42,338 bases of DNA, from positions 1 through 42,338 of the forward strand of contig CAAGIG010000054.1 of NCBI GenBank assembly GCA_900769885.1. Reading direction: 5' to 3'. The number at the start of each line of letters is the position of its first letter. Position 1 is the first letter of the stretch. Positions 25,932-34,654 of the stretch are shown here, in pieces. The stretch is from Rikenellaceae bacterium. Lineage in GTDB: Bacteria; Bacteroidota; Bacteroidia; Bacteroidales; UBA932. Position numbers and translations under genes: made by a program. The notes beneath the pieces were generated by a model. The model was not told the DNA's origin, made no database searches, and saw only the letters and a program-made list of their open reading frames with translations.

Positions 25932-28118
25932 CTATTGTTTAGGGGTAAAAGGGCCATTGAAAGTACCTGAGAATTCGGCACCATTGGTCAACTTCAAAGT
26001 CACCTCCAACGAATAATTGTCAGCTGAATCACCCTCAGCAACAACTACAACTGCCTCAGAATAGTAGAATTTGTTAGCAGTATCAGGCAAATAGTAGAAA
26101 TAGCTGTAATTGTCTTTGATACTGAATGCATCAGTATTGTCCTGCAAAGTGTATGTTCCTACACCGATATAGTCACTCACTTCGGTATATAGGTCCAATT
26201 CTGCCATATATTGACCTGAAGCATCTTCCAAAAGAAGTTGCCAGTTGTTGCTGTACCAATGTTTGACAGTTGCTTTTGTCCACTCAACTTCTACAACTCC
26301 TTCTTTTTTGTCGACAACATCCATATTGACTACCTCACCTTCATACACACATACATAAGTACGTCCGTCCATAATTTTACCGGTAATATCGAAGCGGTAT
26401 GTTCTTGCGGTATAGTCGATAGTAACATCCATTGTCACCTCCTGGAAGTTAAACTGACCTTCTCCCACTACTGTGATAGATGTAGCATCGTAAGCGATTT
26501 TACCCTGACCTGTTCCCAAAACATATTGTCCTTCTGGAAGAGCTTGTGAAGGTGTGCAATAAGCATCGATTGTAAGACGATGTTGCTCCTCTTTATCGGT
26601 AAAAGTCAAATACCAGTTTGCACCACTTTCATAAGAGTGAGCAGTTGCTCCGGTCATTTCCAAATTGATGACTTCGGTAGATTGTTCAAGTGAAACACCT
26701 TCGATTTCACCTTCATAAGAGGTTTCAAGAACTACACCATTTGTCAATGAACCATAGAAAGACAAATCATATATTTTGCTATCCCAATCGATAGTAACGT
26801 GCAAGGTTCCTGTAGCAAAACCAACTTCAGTTTCAGGTTCTTCTGCCAAAATAAAGTAAGAGGTATTACCGTCGAACTCGGTAGTTGTGATATCTTCAAA
26901 CTGGATAGTATATGAAGATTCAGGGATATAAGGGGTAGCGTATGTAAACAAATCAATCACCGCAGTGTTTCCTGCATCGTCGCTTAGAGTAAGAAGCCAG
27001 TTTGATCCATTCGATTCCAACTTTTGAGCTGCAGCAGAAGTGAATACAGTGTTAAGGGTGATAATATCCACAACCTCCATACCTTCTACATCACCTGTAT
27101 AGGTTGCAACCATATGGCGACCGTCGATAAGGTAAATATCAGCATTGAAAGTATAAGCTTTTGTTTCTTCATCAATAAGTACTTCAACTGTACCGCTCTT
27201 CAATTTCACGCCGTCTTCATATCCGTAGGTAGAATAGAATGAACTTAGTACAGGAGGTTCATTAGATTCAGCTACTTCATAAACACCTGCAGGAAGATAG
27301 TCTATTTCGGGATCTACATAGAAGTCAAGACATAACATTGTTTCATCGTATGCAAGGTCACCGTCTGCTCCTTCATAAGCAAGCATAATATATGCGTTTG
27401 AGCTCCATTTGAAACCTTTCGCTCTTGTATAGTCGTGAGAAATCACATTTGCGGGGTCATCATCTGTTTTGAAGATAAGAGGTTCAGGGACATAAGTTTG
27501 TTCACCTGAACGACCAGCTACCACAAGTTTATACTCTTTGTTACATTCCAAAGAGGTAACAGGAACTGATTCATTGCTGCCAACTTCGAGTTCTTCACCA
27601 TTCAAGAATACATAAGATGCCTCGGGAGTCTCTTTTGTTGAATAAAGAACAAGATATGCAAGTTCCTCAACATTCTCAGATTTTACACGGAAGTGCATCT
27701 TTTCGTGATCGACTTGTACAATCTCCACATTGATCGACATCTCACCCTGTGCCAATGTTGTAACATACAAGGTGTTTGAACCAACAACTCCACCATCATT
27801 TGATGCAGCAGCAATAATCTGATACTCAGTAGCAGACTCCAATCCTGCAGCATTTACAGAGATTTTGTTTCCCTGAGAAAGATCCATAGCAGTTCCCTGT
27901 AAAAGAATAGCGTCCAATGCAGGTAGTGTTTCATCTACAGGCAATATTACATAAGCTGCAGATGTAGCATCAGTAACAGTTGCTGCAAATGTAACTGTAG
28001 TCGCTGTAGCAGAAACATCTGACAAAACAATTGTAGGAGGTGTGGTGGTTTCCACAGGTTTATTACAACCACACGCGAGCAACATAGTTGAAATCAGGAA
28101 GAATAAAATCTTTTTCAT
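25932..28118 (-). CDS. large repeat lipoprotein with four about 125-residue units, function unknown
   Basis: The 728-residue product carries a lipoprotein signal with two candidate lipid-acceptor cysteines, Cys16 (MLLAC) and Cys18 (ACGC). Two FN3-like domains occupy about 27-122 and 123-220. The rest is four tandem units of about 125 residues (about 229-351, 352-481, 482-605, 606-728). Shared landmarks are a W/Y-rich strand (SNGSNWLLTLSD, SGANWYLTFTD, YSNNWQLLLED), an acidic strand leading to a Pro/Gly turn (LPAGVYEV, LPEGQYVL, VGTYTL), and a strand group ending DGR-x-x-x-x-YEGEVxxM. The pattern suggests small all-beta barrels or sandwiches exposed at the cell surface. It is the middle gene of the three-lipoprotein operon. 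I recognise no catalytic motif and assign no function. Confidence 0.8.
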   Translation of the reverse strand: MKKILFFLISTMLLACGCNKPVETTTPPTIVLSDVSATATTVTFAATVTDATSAAYVILPVDETLPALDAILLQGTAMDLSQGNKISVNAAGLESATEYQIIAAASNDGGVVGSNTLYVTTLAQGEMSINVEIVQVDHEKMHFRVKSENVEELAYLVLYSTKETPEASYVFLNGEELEVGSNESVPVTSLECNKEYKLVVAGRSGEQTYVPEPLIFKTDDDPANVISHDYTRAKGFKWSSNAYIMLAYEGADGDLAYDETMLCLDFYVDPEIDYLPAGVYEVAESNEPPVLSSFYSTYGYEDGVKLKSGTVEVLIDEETKAYTFNADIYLIDGRHMVATYTGDVEGMEVVDIITLNTVFTSAAAQKLESNGSNWLLTLSDDAGNTAVIDLFTYATPYIPESSYTIQFEDITTTEFDGNTSYFILAEEPETEVGFATGTLHVTIDWDSKIYDLSFYGSLTNGVVLETSYEGEIEGVSLEQSTEVINLEMTGATAHSYESGANWYLTFTDKEEQHRLTIDAYCTPSQALPEGQYVLGTGQGKIAYDATSITVVGEGQFNFQEVTMDVTIDYTARTYRFDITGKIMDGRTYVCVYEGEVVNMDVVDKKEGVVEVEWTKATVKHWYSNNWQLLLEDASGQYMAELDLYTEVSDYIGVGTYTLQDNTDAFSIKDNYSYFYYLPDTANKFYYSEAVVVVAEGDSADNYSLEVTLKLTNGAEFSGTFNGPFTPKQ

Positions 28119-28147
28119 AATGAGTTGTTTTTAGTATTTTATTTAAA

Positions 28148-29491
28148 TTATTTTCTTGTCAAAACGATGTCTGATGCACCATAGTAGTAACCCATCCAGC
28201 CATATCCTGAGAATTGATATGCGATAGCAGGATATGCTTCTCCCAATGCTGCAGGAGATGAAATGGTTATGGTATTGTAATCATCTGAAATTGTAACATC
28301 GAAATTTGAGTCAGTGTAAATTTGAGAACCATCGGGTTTTGCACTCAACATATATGTATCACCGAAGAAGAACCATCCCATAACAGAATAACGAGCCATA
28401 CCGTCAACTGTAACCACATCGCCTTCTGCGATATCCAACAACCACTTGGGTCCATATTTCAATTCAGGTTCCTCGATTTCCTGTTCTGCCAATGAAGTGA
28501 CACCATAGTAAGCAATATCACACCATCCGTCAACAAGTGCCACCAACTGGTTATTTGCTCTATAATCGTAATCGTAGTCATCTACACCTGCTACGATAGT
28601 AACGTCAAATCTGGTTTCCTGTGCAGGATTGTACAAATCGGTAACCATTTGAACACCTGTCCACTCACCAAGTAGAAGTTCAAACAATTCTGACTCTACT
28701 CTTGGAACATCAGAGCTTGCTGAAGTTGCCTGTGATGCCATAGCAAGGAATCTGTTGCCGGACTCATCCACACACATTACAACTGCTGTATAATCGGTAT
28801 CAGCTTTTAGGGCTTGCTGTGCAATATTTTGCGAACCCTGATACTCCACGCTGACATTCATCGCATAATAAGAAAGGTATGCATATTCATCTTCCATTAT
28901 TGCCATCATAGCATCCACGGTGGCAGTTTCTGCAAAATAGTAGTAGAATACATCCACTCCTGCAGAGGGTTCACATTTTACAGTCATTGAATACTCAGTA
29001 ACATTTTCAAAAGAGATATTCATAGACTCCGAAGATGGGGTAGCCTCTTTGGTCGAAAATTCGCAAGTGGTCAATTCTGCTTCAGGATCATCCCAGGCAA
29101 AAGCATAAATGCAATACTCTTTATCTGGAAGGTAACCTGTACCGCTGTAGATATCCACCTGGTCACCCTTATATAGTAAGTATGCCAACATATCTTCATA
29201 AGACGAACCTGTCATATCTGCAAGAGATCGGGCAGATTCCTCGATTTCACTTTTTATTTGCTGAACATCTACCGAAGATATTCTCGATGCAGATACAATA
29301 TCATAATAGAATACACCCTCTTTATCTTCAGGATATATACAGAATTGTACTGAATAAGGGGTGACATTTTCTTCATTGAGTTCGATTCTAAAATCGGTAG
29401 TTACCTGAGGTCCTTCGCCAGGAATTTCAGTGTTCTTCTCACAAGAGACAAATAGAAGTACTAGAACTAATGTTGACAATAAATTTCTCAT
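28148..29491 (-). CDS. FN3-like repeat lipoprotein, first gene of the lipoprotein operon
   Basis: From the ATG at 29491 the product has 447 residues and a lipoprotein signal with Cys17 (LVLLFVSCEKN). The frame is open another 11 codons upstream, but that part contains no signal sequence and approaches the promoter. Two FN3-like units with a helical insertion come first: IELNEENVTPYSVQFCIYP, then SSYEDMLAYLLYKGD, then DKEYCIYAFAWDD; and MNISFENVTEYSMTVKCEP, then ADTDYTAVVMCVDESG. The unit layout matches that of the lipoprotein at 24007. The C-terminal half, from about residue 255 (LLLGEWTGVQMV), looks like a separate calycin- or lipocalin-like beta domain ending with YGASDIVLTRK. It has a well-formed promoter and faces a divergent membrane regulator. 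The function is unknown. Confidence 0.8.
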   Translation of the reverse strand: MRNLLSTLVLVLLFVSCEKNTEIPGEGPQVTTDFRIELNEENVTPYSVQFCIYPEDKEGVFYYDIVSASRISSVDVQQIKSEIEESARSLADMTGSSYEDMLAYLLYKGDQVDIYSGTGYLPDKEYCIYAFAWDDPEAELTTCEFSTKEATPSSESMNISFENVTEYSMTVKCEPSAGVDVFYYYFAETATVDAMMAIMEDEYAYLSYYAMNVSVEYQGSQNIAQQALKADTDYTAVVMCVDESGNRFLAMASQATSASSDVPRVESELFELLLGEWTGVQMVTDLYNPAQETRFDVTIVAGVDDYDYDYRANNQLVALVDGWCDIAYYGVTSLAEQEIEEPELKYGPKWLLDIAEGDVVTVDGMARYSVMGWFFFGDTYMLSAKPDGSQIYTDSNFDVTISDDYNTITISSPAALGEAYPAIAYQFSGYGWMGYYYGASDIVLTRK

Positions 29492-29521
29492 AAATACACA
29501 AGTTTTGCTGTTTGTTGTAAA

Positions 29522-29553
29522 CAAATTTAGAGACGGACAAAATCAAAGACAAA
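29522..29553 (-). promoter_or_regulatory. Bacteroidota-type promoter of the three-lipoprotein operon
   Basis: The minus strand has a TTTG (-33) at 29550-29553 and TAAATTTG (-7) at 29522-29529 separated by exactly 20 nt. This is the best consensus promoter of the window. The predicted transcript starts about 24 nt before the ATG at 29491. Confidence 0.75.
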
Positions 29554-29595
29554 AATTGGAGATTATATTAGTGATACAATTCAAAAAAAATATAT

Positions 29596-29603
29596 TACAT
29601 TTG
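29596..29603 (+). promoter_or_regulatory. -7 promoter element of the TPR/LuxR-type regulator
   Basis: TACATTTG lies 30 bp before the ATG at 29634. No TTTG -33 is present at 19-21 nt, so the promoter may be weak or activator-dependent. It is back to back with the lipoprotein promoter. Confidence 0.5.
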
Positions 29604-29633
29604 TATAACATTTTAAGTTAACACGCTGAAATA

Positions 29634-31307
29634 ATGAGATATAAGCACTATATACATTCCACCATATTTTTTGCAATTTTATTTGCAATTCTGCCTATGA
29701 AAGTTGCTGGACAGAGTAAGGATTCCACTGCCCACAACATTGAAATGTTCTTATCATTCAAAGAGTTAAACCAGGAAAAGGCATTAATGTACGCAAAACG
29801 GGTGGACAACGCCTTCAATGGAGAAACAAATGACTACAAATACGGAGAAGTATATGATTTCCTATCAAACAATAGCGAAAACAACACTCACAAATACACC
29901 GAAGCGCTCCGTTTCAAATCAATTGCAAAGGATATTTATTCAAATTCCGACAATAATGACAAGTACACAGGAGCCCTTGCAGACCTCGGAAGATTGTATT
30001 TCAAAATTGGAGACTACCACAACGCATTTGCTCTTAGTCACGAAGCATTGGAAGTGGCTCAGGAGAGAGAAGACACCTTAAATATAAGGGAGTCATACCT
30101 AACATTGGAAGTTATCGACTTCTTCTATAATAAGGATACTGCGAGCGCAATGCTCTATAATAGATTTGTTGCAGAGAAGTATTCAAACAGGGAAGAGGCG
30201 AGACAAACTATGAGAGCCCTCAACAACAGATTTCACTACGGAACAACAATCAGTCAGGTAGCAGAGATTGTAAAAAGATGTGAAGAAATCAGTAAAGTTT
30301 ACGAATGTAACGACATTCTGATAAATGTATATCTGAATGCCGCAATGGAATATATTCCAATAGAAAAACTCGACAGTTGCAGTTACTACCTTGCACTTGC
30401 AAAACCACTTATCAGCAACTTTAAAGAAGAAGGATACTACTACTCTGCAAGCGGATTCTATCATATAAACAACAATAACTTCAAACAGGCTATCATTGAC
30501 TCCAAACGCTCCATCGAGTTATTGGACAACGGAGAATTCGGGAAAAAGAATGTACATACCTATTTTCTCCTTCAGGAGCTATACAAACTACAGGGCAATC
30601 ACGAACTTGCATACGATGCTCTGATGTCATTTGCAGAAATATATACAGCTGAAAACAACTCTGAGTCGGTTCTGGAACTATCACGACTTGTAAATAATCT
30701 CGAAATTGAGAACAAGGAGGAACAACTCGAACGCCTAAGAGCCAAGAACACATTAATTCTCATCATTATTGCAATCGTTATCATCTTCATTATATTCGGA
30801 TTGTACATCTACAACTCGTACAGACGTCTGCAAGATGAGAAAGCAAAACAGGAAATCAACAACAAAAATGAGATAATCAAAATTCAAAAGCTACAGCAGT
30901 ATCAGGAACAACAAAACCGCACACAACTCATCAATGAACTGAATGCGGCTGTAAATGATACAAATAACCAGCAGATGCGCTCGAGCATCCGTATGATTAT
31001 CAATCGTCTCAATAAAGGTGGAGACGTAAGTGGCGACTGGGTGGAAGTGGAGAAAATGTTCACATCGGGTAACGACACTTTCTTTGAAAATCTACTGAAA
31101 GAATACCCTAACCTGACCAAGAACGAGAGAAAACTCTGCACCTTCATTCATATGAATCTCTCCACAAAAGAGATTTCGAAGATAACACATCAGAGTGTTG
31201 GAAGTATAAATATTGCCCGTTCCCGACTTCGCCAAAAATTCGGAATATCGGGAGACGAGCAATCACTTATTGCGTTTCTGGATAAATTCGCTGCGCCTAA
31301 CAATTAG
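29634..31307 (+). CDS. membrane-spanning TPR sensor with cytoplasmic LuxR-type HTH
   Basis: The 557-residue protein has an N-terminal signal sequence (about 1-26, ending KVAGQ). A periplasmic region of TPR-like helices follows (for example ALADLGRLYFKIGDYHNAFALS). A single transmembrane helix spans about 372-394 (LILIIIAIVIIFIIFGLYIY), and a Gln-rich cytoplasmic coiled coil follows at about 395-450. A C-terminal helix-turn-helix lies at about 492-550 (LTKNERKLCTFIHMNLSTKE, then ISKITHQSVGSINIARSRLR). This layout is a one-component membrane-bound transcription regulator known from Bacteroidota; the signal it senses is generally unknown. It is divergent from the three-lipoprotein operon with a shared 142-bp intergenic region, which makes that operon the likeliest target. 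Its 3' end overlaps the convergent aminopeptidase gene by 4 bp. Confidence 0.87.
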   Translation: MRYKHYIHSTIFFAILFAILPMKVAGQSKDSTAHNIEMFLSFKELNQEKALMYAKRVDNAFNGETNDYKYGEVYDFLSNNSENNTHKYTEALRFKSIAKDIYSNSDNNDKYTGALADLGRLYFKIGDYHNAFALSHEALEVAQEREDTLNIRESYLTLEVIDFFYNKDTASAMLYNRFVAEKYSNREEARQTMRALNNRFHYGTTISQVAEIVKRCEEISKVYECNDILINVYLNAAMEYIPIEKLDSCSYYLALAKPLISNFKEEGYYYSASGFYHINNNNFKQAIIDSKRSIELLDNGEFGKKNVHTYFLLQELYKLQGNHELAYDALMSFAEIYTAENNSESVLELSRLVNNLEIENKEEQLERLRAKNTLILIIIAIVIIFIIFGLYIYNSYRRLQDEKAKQEINNKNEIIKIQKLQQYQEQQNRTQLINELNAAVNDTNNQQMRSSIRMIINRLNKGGDVSGDWVEVEKMFTSGNDTFFENLLKEYPNLTKNERKLCTFIHMNLSTKEISKITHQSVGSINIARSRLRQKFGISGDEQSLIAFLDKFAAPNN

Positions 31308-33037
31308 AGGCAACGCGAATTATACTCTTCAAGCCACTGTTTGTGAGGTTCATCGAGCATATCGTAGTTAATCGGTTCAGTATTGATTGGCAAAACATTC
31401 AATGTCTCGAACTGATAAAATTCAGCAAACTCATTCTTCATCCAGGGGGCAACCACGATTGTATTCTCGATTCTGATTCCGTACTCACCTACAATGTAGA
31501 CTGCGGGCTCATTCGAAAGAACCATTCCAAGGGCAAGAGGGACACTGTTTTCCTCCATTCTGATGCTTTGAGGGCCTTCGTGAACACAAAGATTGTGACC
31601 GATTCCGTGGGAAGTTCCGTGCCAATATATCTTGCCACGAGCCATTATTGGACCACGGGCAAGCATATCCAATTGAGCGCCACGGGTCCCTTTATTGAAT
31701 TTTGCCATAGAGAGATTAATCATACCCTTGAGAACTGCAGTATAATCATCTTTCTGCTCCTGAGTCAACTCTCCGACAGCAAGGGTTCTGGTAGTATCGG
31801 TAGTACCATAAGTATAGTGGGCACCTGTGTCAATCAACAAAAATCCTTTGGGCAGAATCACACTCGAAACCTCCTCTGACGGTCCATAGTGAGGAAGAGC
31901 GGCATTGGGTCCATAAGCGACAATCGGAGGGAAACTTTCTCCAAGATAATCTGGACATTCACTTCTGAATTCAATCAATTTCAAAGCTGCCTGATATTCG
32001 GTGATTCCGTTATTGACATTCTCCTTAATCCAATTGAAGAATTTAATCTGTGCCTTTGCATCCTCAGCGTATGCCTTTCTGAATCCCGCCAACTCAACTT
32101 CATTCTTGACTGCTTTCATATTTGCCAAAACACCACCTGCCATTGGATCTGCCGCATAGGGGGCAAATGGAGCATTGTGGTGTATATTCTCCATTGAAGC
32201 AAAGAAATTTTTGGCAGAAATCTTTCCTGAAGAATAGATTCTGATACAATCTTTGGGAAGATTTGTCAAGAATTTCACAATATCCTCATAGGGATGGAAA
32301 ATTACCCCTTGCTCTGAAAGGATATTGATTGCAGATGCCTCCATCATTTGCTCCATAAGGAAGAGATGGATATTCTCTGGGGTCACAACGGCATAGGAAA
32401 GGACCAATGGATTATATTCTACATCTGTACCTCTTATATTACATAGCCAACAAATTTCATCCAATGCAGTAACGATATATGCAAAAGGGACAGGACCTGA
32501 AAGTTTCTCAACCAATCGTGAGTGCTTGGATGCCACACTCTCTCCTGTTATTGTCTCATCTACATATCTTATAGGGTTGAACTGCAAACTGGGACGATCT
32601 TCCCATATCACATCAAAAGGATCTTCGATTAAAGATGGAGTCAATGGGGAAAGTTCATCCACCATTGAAGAGTACTCCTGATAAGAGAACAACTCTTCAT
32701 CCATTGCTACAATATCACCTTCCTGAAGATTCTCTTTCAACCATTGCTGAATCGAGGGTGTACCCTCAACTTTTAGTTTCATCAATTGGACTCCGGTTCC
32801 TTGAAGTTGGGCCTCTGCCTGTACAAAAAATCTCGAGTCAGTCCAAAGAGCAGCACTCTCCTGAGCAACAACCAATGTACCGGCTTCTCCGGTAAAACCT
32901 GTCAGCCACTCTATTGTTTTATAATAATCGGGGACATATTCTCCAAAATGGGGATCATTCGATGGAATAATCATTGCAGAAATATCCTGCTCAGCCAAAA
33001 GGTTTCTGAGAAGGGTCAAACGATTTTTAATTTCCAT
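31304..33037 (-). CDS. aminopeptidase P family metallopeptidase (Xaa-Pro aminopeptidase)
   Basis: This enzyme removes N-terminal residues preceding proline from peptides. The 577 residues have a three-domain layout: two creatinase-like N-terminal domains (about 1-300) and a pita-bread catalytic domain (about 305-560). The metal ligands are all visible: Asp403 (LLIDTGAHY), Asp414 (TTDTTRTL), His477 (HGTSHGIGH), Glu510 (LSNEPAVY) and Glu524 (IRIENTIV), with a further conserved His486 (CVHEGPQ). No signal peptide is present, so it is cytoplasmic. It follows recN by 6 bp as the last gene of the seven-gene minus-strand run. Confidence 0.95.
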   Translation of the reverse strand: MEIKNRLTLLRNLLAEQDISAMIIPSNDPHFGEYVPDYYKTIEWLTGFTGEAGTLVVAQESAALWTDSRFFVQAEAQLQGTGVQLMKLKVEGTPSIQQWLKENLQEGDIVAMDEELFSYQEYSSMVDELSPLTPSLIEDPFDVIWEDRPSLQFNPIRYVDETITGESVASKHSRLVEKLSGPVPFAYIVTALDEICWLCNIRGTDVEYNPLVLSYAVVTPENIHLFLMEQMMEASAINILSEQGVIFHPYEDIVKFLTNLPKDCIRIYSSGKISAKNFFASMENIHHNAPFAPYAADPMAGGVLANMKAVKNEVELAGFRKAYAEDAKAQIKFFNWIKENVNNGITEYQAALKLIEFRSECPDYLGESFPPIVAYGPNAALPHYGPSEEVSSVILPKGFLLIDTGAHYTYGTTDTTRTLAVGELTQEQKDDYTAVLKGMINLSMAKFNKGTRGAQLDMLARGPIMARGKIYWHGTSHGIGHNLCVHEGPQSIRMEENSVPLALGMVLSNEPAVYIVGEYGIRIENTIVVAPWMKNEFAEFYQFETLNVLPINTEPINYDMLDEPHKQWLEEYNSRCL

Positions 33038-33043
33038 ATATTT

Positions 33044-34654
33044 CTATTTTGAACGGTTAATCAATTCTTCTGCATTCAATATTGCAGTATCTGTCAGTTG
33101 AGAGCCGCTAAGCATACGGGCGACCTCATTAATCCTCTCTTTTTCAGAGAGTTGTTTTATATATGTGCGAGCCTGACCATCTCCGTCAAACTCTTTATAG
33201 ACCAAATAGTGCGCCCCTTTCTTCGAGGCTATCTGAGGAAGGTGGGTAATGGCAAAAATTTGCATATTTTCACCCATCTGTCCAATCATATCCCCCATCT
33301 TGTCGGCTATTTTTCCTGAAACACCGGTGTCGATTTCGTCAAAAATCATTGTAGGTAGGGAAGTGTATTTTGCGACAATGGATTTTAAAGCCAACATTAC
33401 GCGGGAAAGTTCCCCGCCCGAAGCGACCTTTGAAATTTCACTCAAAGCCCCGGCTCCGTTTGCACCGAAAAAGAAATCTACTTTATCTGCCCCTGTAGAG
33501 ACCAATGATTCAAGGGGAGAGACCTCAATTCTTATCTCAGCCCTGGGCATTTCCAAAGAACGGATATCCTGCTGCAACTGCTCTGCAAATTTTTCAGCAG
33601 AGACTTTTCTTCTGTCGGAAAGTTCCTTTGCTAGTTCTTGCAATTTCTTGAATTGGACCTTCTCCTGTTGCTCATACTGCTCAAGTGACTGCTCCAATAG
33701 AACCGTATCTTCCAAAGATGTAGCCAAAGAATCCCTCATCGATATCAACTCTTCGATGGTGGTACAATTGTATTTGTGCATCAAATCATACAGAAGCGAC
33801 ATCCTCTGCTCCACCTGTTCGAGGCGTTGTGGAGAGACCTCCACATTGTTTGCAAAACCTTCAACTTCCGACTCGATGTCATCCAATTCAATTCTGCAGG
33901 AATCAATTCGCTCAGAGAGTGAAGCCAACTGAGGAATGTCCCTTCCAACCTTCGCAATGATTGAAGAGGCCTCTTTCAGAAGCTGAACTATTGAATTGTC
34001 CTGATTATTGAAAATTCCTTTGACAGAATACAGATCTGAAACAATTCTTTCAGCACTCCCTAAAATTTTGTGTTCACTTTCAAGTTCCTCAAGTTCTCCG
34101 GGAAGAAGGTTTGCCTCAGCCAGTTTTTCATATCTGAACTGACGGAATTCAGCTTGTGCCTGAGCCTGGGAGATTTGTTCTTTAAGTTCTTTTATTTTAT
34201 GACAGTTGAGCTGATGCTCCTTGTACAGCAAAGCATATTCGTTTCTCAGCTCCTCATTTTGAGCAAAATAGTCTATCGTTTCAAGACGATAATCGGCATC
34301 TCCCAACAAAAGATGCTGGTGCTGCTGATGAATATCGACTATCTTTCGGGAGAGGGCAGAAAGTTCTGCGAGAGTGACAGGCTCATCATTTACAAAAGAG
34401 CGGGAACGCCCTGCAGGGGTAATCACCCTGCGAATTATTGTACCATCTCCGAATTCAGCCTCAACGACACAATTGGATGCAGAATCGTGAAAAACCGATG
34501 AGTCGGCCTTTTTGCCCAATAATAAAGAAAGAGCACCTAAAAGTATAGACTTTCCGGCACCCGTTTCACCTGTTATAATTATAAGTCCGTCAGGGAAATT
34601 TATCTCTACTGAACTTATTAGTGCATAATTTGAAATGGATAATCTACTTAACAT
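33044..34654 (-). CDS. recN: DNA repair ATPase RecN
   Basis: RecN is an SMC-like ATPase that acts in double-strand-break repair with RecA. The 536 residues show a Walker A near the N-terminus (GETGAGKS, 29-36) followed by LLGALSLLLGKKAD. A central pair of long coiled coils (about 150-370) is followed by the ABC signature and Walker B at the C-terminus (SEISKVASGGELSRVMLALK and TMIFDEIDTGVSGKIA). The ATG overlaps the coaBC end by 11 bp, and pepP-type aminopeptidase follows after 6 bp. Length and motifs are normal for the family. Confidence 0.97.
   Translation of the reverse strand: MLSRLSISNYALISSVEINFPDGLIIITGETGAGKSILLGALSLLLGKKADSSVFHDSASNCVVEAEFGDGTIIRRVITPAGRSRSFVNDEPVTLAELSALSRKIVDIHQQHQHLLLGDADYRLETIDYFAQNEELRNEYALLYKEHQLNCHKIKELKEQISQAQAQAEFRQFRYEKLAEANLLPGELEELESEHKILGSAERIVSDLYSVKGIFNNQDNSIVQLLKEASSIIAKVGRDIPQLASLSERIDSCRIELDDIESEVEGFANNVEVSPQRLEQVEQRMSLLYDLMHKYNCTTIEELISMRDSLATSLEDTVLLEQSLEQYEQQEKVQFKKLQELAKELSDRRKVSAEKFAEQLQQDIRSLEMPRAEIRIEVSPLESLVSTGADKVDFFFGANGAGALSEISKVASGGELSRVMLALKSIVAKYTSLPTMIFDEIDTGVSGKIADKMGDMIGQMGENMQIFAITHLPQIASKKGAHYLVYKEFDGDGQARTYIKQLSEKERINEVARMLSGSQLTDTAILNAEELINRSK

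Noticed and set aside
33249..33932. 227-codon plus-strand open frame inside recN
   Set aside because: It is antisense to RecN with a Ser/Cys-rich nonsense composition and no upstream signals.
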